The translations under genes and the position numbers were made by a program. From positions 124,001 through 188,000 of the forward strand of contig CALJOK010000022.1 of the NCBI GenBank assembly GCA_937981555.1: DNA of 64,000 bases, in the 5' to 3' direction. Under the pieces are notes generated by a model that searched no databases, was not told where the DNA came from, and saw only the letters and a list, made by a program, of their open reading frames with translations. The DNA is from an uncultured Saprospiraceae bacterium. Lineage in GTDB: Bacteria > Bacteroidota > Bacteroidia > Chitinophagales > Saprospiraceae. Shown one piece after another: positions 8,942 to 16,879 of the stretch (the first letter of the stretch is position 1; every line of letters starts with the position of its first letter).

Positions 8942-9985
8942 ATGGCAGATACAGCAGTACACGGACACCACGGTGAAGTTGAAGGCGGAAAATGGGATGG
9001 CGGACAGCGTCCTATGGATGCAAGTTATGGGAAGTTAATGATGTGGTACTTCTTGGTTTCAGATGCATTTACATTCGCAGGTTTTTTGATCGCTTACGGA
9101 ACAATTCGTTTTAGTATGCCGGCTTGGCCTGTGCCTGATTTTGTATTCGCAAAAGCGCCATTTCTACATGGTGAATGGCCTTTGATTTTTGTAACTTTCA
9201 TGACTTTCGTTTTGATCATTAGTTCAGTAACTATGGTTCGAGCGGTACAGGAAGGTGCTAGAGAAAATAAACGAGGCGTTGTTTTTTGGATGGCATTGAC
9301 CATTGTTGGAGGTGCTACTTTCCTAGGATGTCAAGCTTGGGAATGGAACACTATGATTAATGGGGAAGGAGTTACAGTAACTAAAGATCCATTTTCATCT
9401 CAATTAGAAGGTGGTACTTATGTAAGCGGAAAAGAGTTATTGGATGCTGATTTTATTGCTAAAAAAGCAAGCGATGCTCCTGAACTTCAAGGAATGGATC
9501 AACATGGTCATGGTCACGACGATCATGCTGAAGTTCCACATAAAGAAATCATGTACTATCTTAAGCCAGGTACAAAAGATATTGAAGAAAATAGATTCTT
9601 TGTAAAAAGAACGCACGATAAAACTTTCGAAGAATTGAAAGCTGATAGTGAATTGTCATTTGAAGTTAAAGATCCATATTTAATCACTTATGGACATGAC
9701 ACTCATTTATATGAGCCAGCAGCTTTCCGTGGTGAAGATGGTGAAATAAGAGCAGAAGCATTTGGGCCAATTGCATTTGGTTCATTATTCTTTTTTATCA
9801 CAGGATTCCATGGATTTCACGTACTTTCAGGAGTTGTTTTCTTGATCGTTATTATGATAAATGTAGCAAGTGGATTGTACGCTAAGAGAAAGAATGGATA
9901 TGAGATGGTAGAGAAGATTGGATTGTATTGGCACTTTGTCGATTTGGTATGGGTATTCGTTTTCCTTTGTTTTTACCTTTTATAA
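8942..9985 (+). CDS. coxC: Cytochrome c oxidase subunit III with large hydrophilic His-rich insertion
   Basis: Second subunit III homologue, 347 residues, about 150 longer than its neighbour. The family ends are intact: five helices in all, with GFHGFHVLSGVVFL and YWHFVDLVWVFVFLCFYLL at the C-terminus. The extra length is a hydrophilic insertion from about residue 135 to 275, between two helices, containing DQHGHGHDDHAEVPHK. The insertion has no recognisable domain. Spacing to both neighbours is under 100 bp, so it belongs to the same operon. The insertion's side of the membrane and its function are unknown; metal binding is only a guess. Confidence 0.9.
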   Translation: MADTAVHGHHGEVEGGKWDGGQRPMDASYGKLMMWYFLVSDAFTFAGFLIAYGTIRFSMPAWPVPDFVFAKAPFLHGEWPLIFVTFMTFVLIISSVTMVRAVQEGARENKRGVVFWMALTIVGGATFLGCQAWEWNTMINGEGVTVTKDPFSSQLEGGTYVSGKELLDADFIAKKASDAPELQGMDQHGHGHDDHAEVPHKEIMYYLKPGTKDIEENRFFVKRTHDKTFEELKADSELSFEVKDPYLITYGHDTHLYEPAAFRGEDGEIRAEAFGPIAFGSLFFFITGFHGFHVLSGVVFLIVIMINVASGLYAKRKNGYEMVEKIGLYWHFVDLVWVFVFLCFYLL

Positions 9986-10079
9986 ATTTCAAAGTCGAAA
10001 GGCTTTTTTATAAAAATAAATTAATTGACTAAAGAGAATTTGGATTCTTTCAAATTCGTTTCAAAATAAAAATTCGATA

Positions 10080-10520
10080 ATGGGACATTTAAGTTACGAA
10101 GAAAGTAAAAAGGTAGTAGTTAAAGGTTTAATCCTTCTTGGTGTATTAACTATTGTAGAAGTAGCGATTGCATTATTTGCAAATGGGCATATCACCTCTT
10201 TTGATGTAGGGGATACATGGATGCGTTATGTATATATGGCATTGATGATTGGGTTAAGTTTATATAAAGCTTATTTTATTGTATATGAATTTATGCACAT
10301 GCGATATGAAGCTAAGGGTTTAGCGGCTAGTGTATTAATGCCAACTATGTTATTGGTTTGGGCTGTTGTAGCTTTCTTTAATGAGGGTGCTTCTTACGGG
10401 GAACGAAGAAATGTGATTGATAGAAAAGATAAAGTCGAAGTCGAAGATCCCACCTATAAAATTAAAAAAATTGGAATGCTCGAAAATACTCGAGAGTTGA
10501 AAAAAGAAGATTTTAAATAA
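10080..10520 (+). CDS. coxD: Cytochrome c oxidase subunit IV (prokaryotic COX4 family)
   Basis: Small oxidase subunit of 146 residues with three hydrophobic segments (about 12-32, 45-67 and 80-100) and a charged C-terminal tail of some 40 residues. The pattern SYEESKKVVVKGLILLGVLT then a helix with YKAYFIVYEFMHM matches the bacterial subunit IV family. It sits directly after the subunit III genes, where this subunit is expected. A strong terminator-like hairpin follows 10 bp after the stop, so it may be the last gene always transcribed from the core operon. Confidence 0.86.
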   Translation: MGHLSYEESKKVVVKGLILLGVLTIVEVAIALFANGHITSFDVGDTWMRYVYMALMIGLSLYKAYFIVYEFMHMRYEAKGLAASVLMPTMLLVWAVVAFFNEGASYGERRNVIDRKDKVEVEDPTYKIKKIGMLENTRELKKEDFK

Positions 10521-10530
10521 AAATATTAAA

Positions 10531-10560
10531 AGGTGAGAATAACATTCTCACCTTTTTTTT
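10531..10560 (+). terminator. Rho-independent terminator after coxD
   Basis: Perfect 10-bp stem, AGGTGAGAAT with ATTCTCACCT, loop of three bases, followed by eight T. It lies between coxD and the SCO-like gene, so downstream assembly genes would depend on read-through or on their own promoter. Confidence 0.88.
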
Positions 10561-10622
10561 GTTTAAATGTTAAATCTCTTTTGATCTAAAAGGATATTTT
10601 TATTGCAATAAAAAAAGAATCA

Positions 10623-11330
10623 ATGTCTGATAAACCTAGTGTAAAAAGTAAAATTCAAACGCTTGCCATCTTAACCATATTGGTTGGTTTCCCATTGTTG
10701 TCATGGTATTATCTTACAACTGGATATAACTACCAAATGGATGCTAGATCAGAGTTAAAAGATTACGGCAAATTACCCGCTTTTAATTTTGCAAGTCATA
10801 CCGGAGGAGTTTACACTTCTGATAGTTTGGAAAATACCATGTCTATTATCTCTTTCTTTGGAAAAGATGGAAAGAAGAATCAAGATATGTTCAATGTTAT
10901 GAGAAAGTTGAATACTCAATTTGGAGATAATCCAAATTTAGAATTATTAATTGTATCAATTGAATCTGAAGAGAATTCAACAGGTGTTTTAGCAGGACTT
11001 TTTGCTGTTAATCAATTTGATGAAAAACAACATCATTTTTTGACAAGTTCCAATCTTAATATCCAGAAATGGATGGGAGAAGGAATTAAAGTTCCTACCA
11101 AATGGGAAAAAAATGAAGATGGTCCAACAGATATTAAATTAGAGGAAAACAAATCAGGAGTAATTGCTGATTACCCATTTTTTGTTCTTGTAGATAAAAA
11201 ACAAACTATAAGAAATTTTTATCACGTAGATAATGATGAGGAAGTAAAGAGAATGGTAGAGCATATCGCAATATTATTACCTAGAGAAGTAAAACCAGAT
11301 ATTGAAATGAAGAAAAAGAAGGAATTGTAA
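10623..11330 (+). CDS. SCO1/SenC-like protein lacking all copper ligands
   Basis: 235-residue membrane-anchored thioredoxin-fold protein with one N-terminal helix (about 12-30). Position in the oxidase operon and the C-terminal pattern (YPFFVLVDKKQTIRNFYHVD, then EEVKRMVEHIAILLP) fit the SCO family that delivers copper to CuA. However, the CxxxC site is replaced by IISFFGKDGKKNQDMF, the position of the usual His (DHS) reads DYP, and the whole protein contains no cysteine. It therefore cannot bind copper or exchange disulfides in the SCO way. A structural or chaperone role is possible. The family call comes from fold-like pattern and context, so it is moderate. Confidence 0.72.
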   Translation: MSDKPSVKSKIQTLAILTILVGFPLLSWYYLTTGYNYQMDARSELKDYGKLPAFNFASHTGGVYTSDSLENTMSIISFFGKDGKKNQDMFNVMRKLNTQFGDNPNLELLIVSIESEENSTGVLAGLFAVNQFDEKQHHFLTSSNLNIQKWMGEGIKVPTKWEKNEDGPTDIKLEENKSGVIADYPFFVLVDKKQTIRNFYHVDNDEEVKRMVEHIAILLPREVKPDIEMKKKKEL

Positions 11331-11400
11331 TTTTGACAAAAGACTGATATTACTTTTTAACCTTCTGACTTATGTTTTTGTTTATTTGTAAAAAAAAGAA

Positions 11401-11994
11401 ATGGATAATAATCTACAACCAAATCGAGCACTTGAAAAGAAGCTCAACATTTTAGCCGTAATTGTTTCAATTGCAGTTTTAGCATTAGTTGGAATAATGA
11501 GGCAACCTGAATATAAAATTCAAACCGATATTGATTTTAGTTTTTTACCTCCATTTCATTCTACTTTAAATGCGTTAGCTGCAATAGCCTTAATCGCAGC
11601 ATTGTATTTTATCAAAAATAAAAATATGAAAGCGCACCGTAATTCGATTTATACAGCGTTAGTGCTTTCAGGATTATTTCTTTTGTCTTATGTAGTCTAT
11701 CATTTTACAAATGATGCAGTAAAGTTTGGCGATGCAAATTTCGATGGGGTCGTAGATGAGGCAGAGAAAGCAGCAGTCGGTTCGATGAGAACAATTTATT
11801 TGTTATTATTGATTACTCATGTGACTTTAGCTGGAGTAATTTTACCATTTATTTTGTTGACATTTAATCGAGCCTTTACCAATCAATTTGCAAGGCATAA
11901 AAAAATCGCAAGATATGTTTATCCATTATGGTTATATGTCGCGATTACAGGGCCGATTTGCTATTTGATGCTGAGACCATTTTATCCACATTAG
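11401..11994 (+). CDS. DUF420 membrane protein, oxidase assembly (CtaM/YozB-like)
   Basis: 197 residues with five hydrophobic segments. Key features of the DUF420 family are the FLPPFHSTLNALAAI segment, HRNSIYTALVLSG, a helix with ITHVTLAGVILP, and the ending YPLWLYVAITGPICYLML. Members such as CtaM are required for assembly of heme-copper oxidases in Firmicutes. The His residues in the helices may bind heme or copper, which is inference. An EF-hand-like stretch (DANFDGVVDEAE) lies in a loop at about residues 113-124. It follows the SCO-like gene by 70 bp. Confidence 0.85.
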   Translation: MDNNLQPNRALEKKLNILAVIVSIAVLALVGIMRQPEYKIQTDIDFSFLPPFHSTLNALAAIALIAALYFIKNKNMKAHRNSIYTALVLSGLFLLSYVVYHFTNDAVKFGDANFDGVVDEAEKAAVGSMRTIYLLLLITHVTLAGVILPFILLTFNRAFTNQFARHKKIARYVYPLWLYVAITGPICYLMLRPFYPH

Positions 11995-12007
11995 GAAACG
12001 AAAAACA

Positions 12008-12038
12008 TTGGTCGTTGAACGTTTTTCCTTTATCTTTG
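12008..12038 (+). promoter_or_regulatory. Bacteroidota-type promoter for the small CxxC membrane protein
   Basis: TTGG at 12008-12011, 19-bp spacer, TATCTTTG at 12031-12038, close to the Bacteroidota consensus TTTG-N19-TAnnTTTG. The predicted start of transcription is about 27 bases before the ATG at 12071. It also argues against an upstream start codon at 12008, which would lie inside the -33 element. Confidence 0.65.
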
Positions 12039-12070
12039 TAATAGATTTTCAATTAGAAAATAAGTATATC

Positions 12071-12346
12071 ATGAAAAATAAATTATTAAAATATTGTTCT
12101 CTTCTTGCCTTAGCATTTGTATTGAATATGACCACAGTAAACGATGTTCAGGCACAATGTCCCATGTGTAAATTATCTGCTGAACAAAATCTAAAAGATG
12201 GAGGAACAGCAGGAAAAGGATTAAATACGGGCATATTATATATGTTTTCTGCGCCATATCTATTGGTAGGAGGAATTGCTTATTTCTGGTGGATCAATCG
12301 AAAGCAAGAAGAAGAGGATGAAATTGAAGGATTTTCCAATAACTAA
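12071..12346 (+). CDS. Small exported membrane protein with CPMC motif
   Basis: 91 residues from the ATG at 12071, chosen because it begins a clean signal peptide (MKNKLLKYCSLLALAFVLN) and because the more upstream start falls in a promoter. The mature part begins AQCPMCK, giving a CxxC close to the cleavage site, followed by one membrane helix (about 58-76) and an acidic cytoplasmic tail. It is the last gene of the oxidase block and precedes a strong terminator. The position suggests a role in oxidase maturation, for example thiol or metal handling; no function is established from sequence. Confidence 0.75.
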   Translation: MKNKLLKYCSLLALAFVLNMTTVNDVQAQCPMCKLSAEQNLKDGGTAGKGLNTGILYMFSAPYLLVGGIAYFWWINRKQEEEDEIEGFSNN

Positions 12347-12362
12347 AATTTAGTTTTTCTAG

Positions 12363-12404
12363 AAAAAAGTCAGTAGATCAATGTTTGATCTACTGACTTT
12401 TTTT
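12363..12404 (+). terminator. Rho-independent terminator closing the respiratory block
   Basis: Nineteen-base arms, 12363-12381 and 12385-12403, loop of three bases, A-run on one side and T-run on the other. It ends the + strand block and may also act on the - strand. Confidence 0.88.
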
Positions 12405-12412
12405 ATGGAAAG

Positions 12413-12445
12413 AGGTATCGGATTCCTTCAAGGAATCCGATACCT
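12413..12445. repeat. 33-bp palindrome, TATCGRAT family
   Basis: Perfect 16-bp arms (AGGTATCGGATTCCTT and its complement) around a single C. It lies just past the 3' end of the - strand barrel gene. Its arm aligns base for base with two other palindromes at 29823-29855 and 35624-35668. Confidence 0.85.
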
Positions 12446-12459
12446 ATCTATCTGATACT

Positions 12460-13173
12460 TTACGCTCTAGGCCTAGAGTACCCTTTGTTCAATGGAATTA
12501 GAAATCCTGTAGTTAGTGCAAAGTTTTTATTTCTGAAATCTAAATCGATCACCGGAATATTATCCAGCTTATTAAACCCATGTGTGTATCGAGCATCTAC
12601 AAATAATTTTGTAGCTCCAAGATTAACTGTTCCTCCTGCACCAATAGATGCGCCGATATCAAATTTAGAAATATTCAAATTATCAAAATCAAATTTTTGA
12701 TCAACCACATTGAAGTCAATAATAAAGTTAGCAGCAGTTCTAAATCGACCACCAGAAGCATAACTCATCGTTGGACCAGCCGTAACATATCCACCCACTT
12801 TATCATTCCCAAAATTGTATTTGGCCAATACAGGTACTTCAATATAATTCAAATCAGTTGTTACTTTTACGCCTACTGGTAAAGGAATATTGGCTAGCTC
12901 CAAAGGAATTCCTTCGTTGATGATAAATCCTTTCTTGGTATAATTCGCTTCAGTCTGAATAGCAAAACCATTAGCAATACCGAATTCAGCCACCGCACCA
13001 ACTGTGAAAGATTTGTTCGTTTGCGCATCTGGAATATTGACGATACTGATTTCAGGAATCGTAATATTTGCAAAATTTACCCCCGCTTTCAATCCCAAAG
13101 AAACTTGAGCGAAAGTAAACGTAACTAATAGAAGTGCGAAAGTTGTCGTGATTATTCTTTTTGCCGTATTCAT
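12460..13173 (-). CDS. Outer-membrane beta-barrel protein (PorT/OMP_b-brl_2 type)
   Basis: 237-residue exported protein with a signal peptide (cut near TFAQ), then SLGLKAGVNFANITIP, the typical opening of small Bacteroidota porin-like barrels. Alternating hydrophobic strands run through it (KSFTVGAVAEFGIANGFAIQTEANYTKKG, shown here only by its ends KSFTVG and TKKG, and LGATKLFVDARYTHGF). The barrel ends at about residue 228. It stands alone, divergent from the next gene across a tetranucleotide repeat region. The substrate or partner is unknown. Confidence 0.8.
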   Translation of the reverse strand: MNTAKRIITTTFALLLVTFTFAQVSLGLKAGVNFANITIPEISIVNIPDAQTNKSFTVGAVAEFGIANGFAIQTEANYTKKGFIINEGIPLELANIPLPVGVKVTTDLNYIEVPVLAKYNFGNDKVGGYVTAGPTMSYASGGRFRTAANFIIDFNVVDQKFDFDNLNISKFDIGASIGAGGTVNLGATKLFVDARYTHGFNKLDNIPVIDLDFRNKNFALTTGFLIPLNKGYSRPRA

Positions 13174-13620
<447 letters not shown>

Positions 13621-14925
13621 ATGCTATCCTTGTTATTCTTGATTTTATCTTTTCCTTCTTTCGGACAATTCACAGATGGAGATATAGAAATATTGCTTGG
13701 TCCACTTAATGAAGAAAAGAAAAATAAGATCATGGAATATAAATTAGACGATAAGGAAAAAATATATACAAGATTAGTATCCAACCGAACATTTTCAAAA
13801 ACAGTCAAAGAAGATTTCTATAAGGTATCCAAGACCTCCGATAAAAATGATGCAATAGTGGGGAAGTATGCTAGTCTCTCCTTGGATTCTGATAAATCCA
13901 CTTTTACATTGACACCATTTTCTGGAGTTGGATCAAAAAAATCAAATATTGGCTTATTCAGAAATATTTTTTCTTTTGATATTTCAGGGAGCATTGATAA
14001 TAACAAGAATTTTTCCCTAAAAGACTACAAAAAAATAAGTGCAGGATTTTCTTTGGTACATATTAAAGAAGCTTATAATTTTGACCCATTTAAACGTCCC
14101 GCAACTGAAAGATATATAAGGTTATATGATGCTGTGTTAAAAGAATTAAAAAAGGAAGCATCTAAGAAATTATTGACTATCGCCGATTCTCTTAACCATA
14201 ATCCAATATATACAAAGAGAGATACCAATCAACTTATTGAGCTTTATCATACAAAAGTAAAGGATTCAGAAAATAAACTTATCGGAAAGGCATGGACTAA
14301 AAAATATTTGATATGGCATAAGTTTAACATCAAACTTTTATCCTGGGAAAGTCTAACATATATACCCCAAAGTTTATTAAAAACAGCAACGTCTGTCAAT
14401 AGAAAAACTATAGCTACACCAAGTCTAAAATATATCTTTAACTTCTATAAAGGAACCAATAATAATCATAATTTCTTTTTTAATATGGGTGCGGGATTAG
14501 CTATTAAGCATACCTTATCTGAGGTAACTACTCAACTGGATTGGTATAAATATACTGTGCTTTCTGATTCAACTCTATTAGGAAGCTCCACGAAAATATT
14601 TACTCCAACAGAGTCTAATATCAGGTCTAGGTGGAGACCCGATATTTCTGGACAGTTAATATATCTTCACACTAAAAATAAATTTAAATTTGGAGCTGAA
14701 GCATTTTATTCAACTAATTGGCTACTTACACCTACCGAACTAACAGGGAGAAGTCACCTACAAAAGATTCTTTTCGGATTGATTTTCCCTATAACTACCA
14801 AAGATAAAAAGACTACTGTAGTCCTTGAACCATTTATAGAATGGAAGCTTTTTAATAATTATGTGGAAGGGGATTCCAGAAATATTGGTGTAAAATTTAG
14901 TTTGCCCTTTAATAGTTTGTTTTAA
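13621..14925 (+). CDS. Exported protein of unknown function, probably outer membrane
   Basis: 434 residues, not recognised. The N-terminus (MLSLLFLILSFPSFGQFTDG) is a signal-peptide core without the usual lysine; the only in-frame ATG after an upstream stop is at 13621. A charged Lys/Asp-rich middle region is followed, from about residue 265, by alternating strand-like segments (FNFYKGTNNNHNFFFNMG, KIFTPTESNIRSRWRPD) and an ending on phenylalanine (SLPFNSLF), features common in outer-membrane barrels. It converges on the anti-sigma gene 38 bp away. The tetranucleotide tract upstream makes variable expression possible. Confidence 0.65.
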   Translation: MLSLLFLILSFPSFGQFTDGDIEILLGPLNEEKKNKIMEYKLDDKEKIYTRLVSNRTFSKTVKEDFYKVSKTSDKNDAIVGKYASLSLDSDKSTFTLTPFSGVGSKKSNIGLFRNIFSFDISGSIDNNKNFSLKDYKKISAGFSLVHIKEAYNFDPFKRPATERYIRLYDAVLKELKKEASKKLLTIADSLNHNPIYTKRDTNQLIELYHTKVKDSENKLIGKAWTKKYLIWHKFNIKLLSWESLTYIPQSLLKTATSVNRKTIATPSLKYIFNFYKGTNNNHNFFFNMGAGLAIKHTLSEVTTQLDWYKYTVLSDSTLLGSSTKIFTPTESNIRSRWRPDISGQLIYLHTKNKFKFGAEAFYSTNWLLTPTELTGRSHLQKILFGLIFPITTKDKKTTVVLEPFIEWKLFNNYVEGDSRNIGVKFSLPFNSLF

Positions 14926-14963
14926 TTTAGATGATTTTTTTGGAAAAATAATGTTGGGAACAA

Positions 14964-16316
14964 TTAAAACCATTTCTTTAAACCAACTTGCAGACTTCCA
15001 ACTTTTCTTTTTTCAAAAAAATCATTATTCCGATTAAAAGAATTATGGAGCGAACCACTAGCGTAAAAACCTAAAGAGGCTTCCCAGTTCCTTTTCATCA
15101 TGTAGTAAACTTCAGCTTGGATAAGCAAACTAGTTAATCCAGTTTTTCGATAGTTGCTTTGAGATAGGTCATCATAAGTATTTGCAGAAGCATCATTAAA
15201 TATAGTCCCGCTTTTATGAGTAAACAGGCTATAATTTAATCCTGTGGAAAATGAGCTTCCCAAATGATTATTGAATGGGATTCTGCGACCAAAAATTATT
15301 TGCGCAAAAGCATTTTTATTATAGTGATAATAAGTTGATTTAGTTGTAATCGTTTCTTCTCCTATTACTTCACCAGAAATGATATCTGCTGTTCCATCCA
15401 TTTTATAAATTATACTGATGAGCTGATCAGGCACAGGCAAAGGATCAGTTGTGACATCAGTATATTGAAATCTATCTGCTGTTTGTGAGTAACCTAATCC
15501 GAATTCTGCAAACCAATTTTGATTAATCATACGAGATAAATTTAGCGTAACATTCCAACTATCAAGAGCAGTTTCAAATTTATTTCGTCGGTCGATCAAT
15601 AATTTTGAAGTTGGATTAAGTGCATCTAGTTGGCGGAATGATTTTCCATAAGCAGCATTAATTCCTACTCCCCAGATTGGTCTTTTTGGCGGAGTTGTTT
15701 TTTTACGATCTGTATTTGGAAGACTAAGTGTAAGTATAGGGGAGGAGGTGGCTAAGAAAGTTATTCCTTTATTGGGTAATTGAATTACAGGAGAAAAAGT
15801 ATTCTTTGAATTCTTAGAATTGGTTTGATTTTGATTAGAAGTAATGGAGTTGGTGACCTTTTTTACGACATCAATATTTGCTTCTTTTTTAATTAGATCA
15901 ATCGTTCCAATTTTATCATCGCCTAATTCACCTTGGATATTTTGTGCGATAACCTTAGTTTCTTTTGCGAGGTATGAAGAGATGTTGGTTTTTTCGACCG
16001 ATTGTTCTCGGTCAACTGTTTTAATATTTGTATTAAATTCTTTAGATAAAGGGGATGAGACAGACGTTTGTTGATCAATAGATACAGCTTCATTTTTAGA
16101 AATATAGGAAGAAGGAAGAGATACCTGATCTGTATTGTACCAAATAAGAAAAGTAATCATCACCGCCGCTGATCCAAACCAAAACCAAATAAAAGGTCTT
16201 CTCTTTTTATTTGGTCGACGTGCTTCCAGGGCCGCCCATTCCGATTCCAGATTCATTGGAGTTGAATGATCTTCCAATTTTTTTCTTAATCTATTTTTAT
16301 AATTAGCACCGCTCAT
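14964..16316 (-). CDS. Membrane-anchored anti-sigma-like protein with barrel-like C-terminal domain
   Basis: 450 residues. The N-terminal 40 residues are charged and would be cytoplasmic (NLESEWAALEARRP). One membrane helix follows at about 43-60 (FIWFWFGSAAVMITFLIWYN), then a Ser/Thr/Asn-rich linker, and from about residue 215 a domain like Bacteroidota outer-membrane barrels (WGVGINAAYGKSF ... GLGYSQTADRF ... GLNYSLFTHKSG) ending VGLKKWF. The start codon overlaps the end of the ECF sigma gene by 14 bp, so translation is coupled and the N-terminus is the likely sigma-binding part. How a barrel-type domain sits in an inner-membrane protein is unclear; it may be a periplasmic beta-sandwich instead. 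Confidence 0.7.
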   Translation of the reverse strand: MSGANYKNRLRKKLEDHSTPMNLESEWAALEARRPNKKRRPFIWFWFGSAAVMITFLIWYNTDQVSLPSSYISKNEAVSIDQQTSVSSPLSKEFNTNIKTVDREQSVEKTNISSYLAKETKVIAQNIQGELGDDKIGTIDLIKKEANIDVVKKVTNSITSNQNQTNSKNSKNTFSPVIQLPNKGITFLATSSPILTLSLPNTDRKKTTPPKRPIWGVGINAAYGKSFRQLDALNPTSKLLIDRRNKFETALDSWNVTLNLSRMINQNWFAEFGLGYSQTADRFQYTDVTTDPLPVPDQLISIIYKMDGTADIISGEVIGEETITTKSTYYHYNKNAFAQIIFGRRIPFNNHLGSSFSTGLNYSLFTHKSGTIFNDASANTYDDLSQSNYRKTGLTSLLIQAEVYYMMKRNWEASLGFYASGSLHNSFNRNNDFFEKRKVGSLQVGLKKWF

Positions 16317-16857
16317 ATTTGAGTCCTGTTTTTTTTAAAATGATCTGTCTAAGTAATACTTTCGCTCGGCTATATTGTGATCGAGAAGTACCAATAGAAA
16401 TATTTAATTGCTCTGCTATTTCCTGATGGCGTAATCCTTCAAATACATATAAATTTAAGATAGTCCGATAGCCATTTGGTAGTGCTTGTATACAATGAAG
16501 TAAGTCATCTATAGGAATTAATTCCTCTATCCCATCATTGGTTTCTTCGAAGACATCGGGTAATATTTCCATATACACAATGCGGATATTCTTTTTATTG
16601 TTTTTTAAAATATCCAAAACCTTATTCGTACAAACCTTAAATAACCATCCTTCAAATTCTCCCTTCTCGCTATTGTATTTTTTAATATTATCAAAAATCT
16701 GTAAAAAACTTTCTTGCATATAATCCTTGGCTTCTTGCTCAGAAGAAGCATACCTCCTACATATACTCAGGACTTTACCGGCAAAGCGGAAGAAGAGTTC
16801 TTTTTCCGCTTGCCGGTTGCCCTGTCTACATAATCGTATGAGTTTTTCGTTATTCAA
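16303..16857 (-). CDS. ECF-family RNA polymerase sigma factor
   Basis: 184 residues with both sigma regions. Region 2 contains DYMQESFLQIFDNIKKYN and FEGWLFKVCTNKVLDIL. Region 4 contains LPNGYRTILNLYVFEGL, then HQEIAEQLNISIGTSRSQYS, a helix-turn-helix. This is the usual length for ECF factors. It is between a lipoprotein gene (22 bp upstream) and the overlapping anti-sigma-like gene, so the three are probably one - strand operon. The target promoter motif cannot be deduced here. Confidence 0.94.
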   Translation of the reverse strand: MNNEKLIRLCRQGNRQAEKELFFRFAGKVLSICRRYASSEQEAKDYMQESFLQIFDNIKKYNSEKGEFEGWLFKVCTNKVLDILKNNKKNIRIVYMEILPDVFEETNDGIEELIPIDDLLHCIQALPNGYRTILNLYVFEGLRHQEIAEQLNISIGTSRSQYSRAKVLLRQIILKKTGLKYERC

Positions 16858-16879
16858 GTGATAATAATATCTAAGTTGA

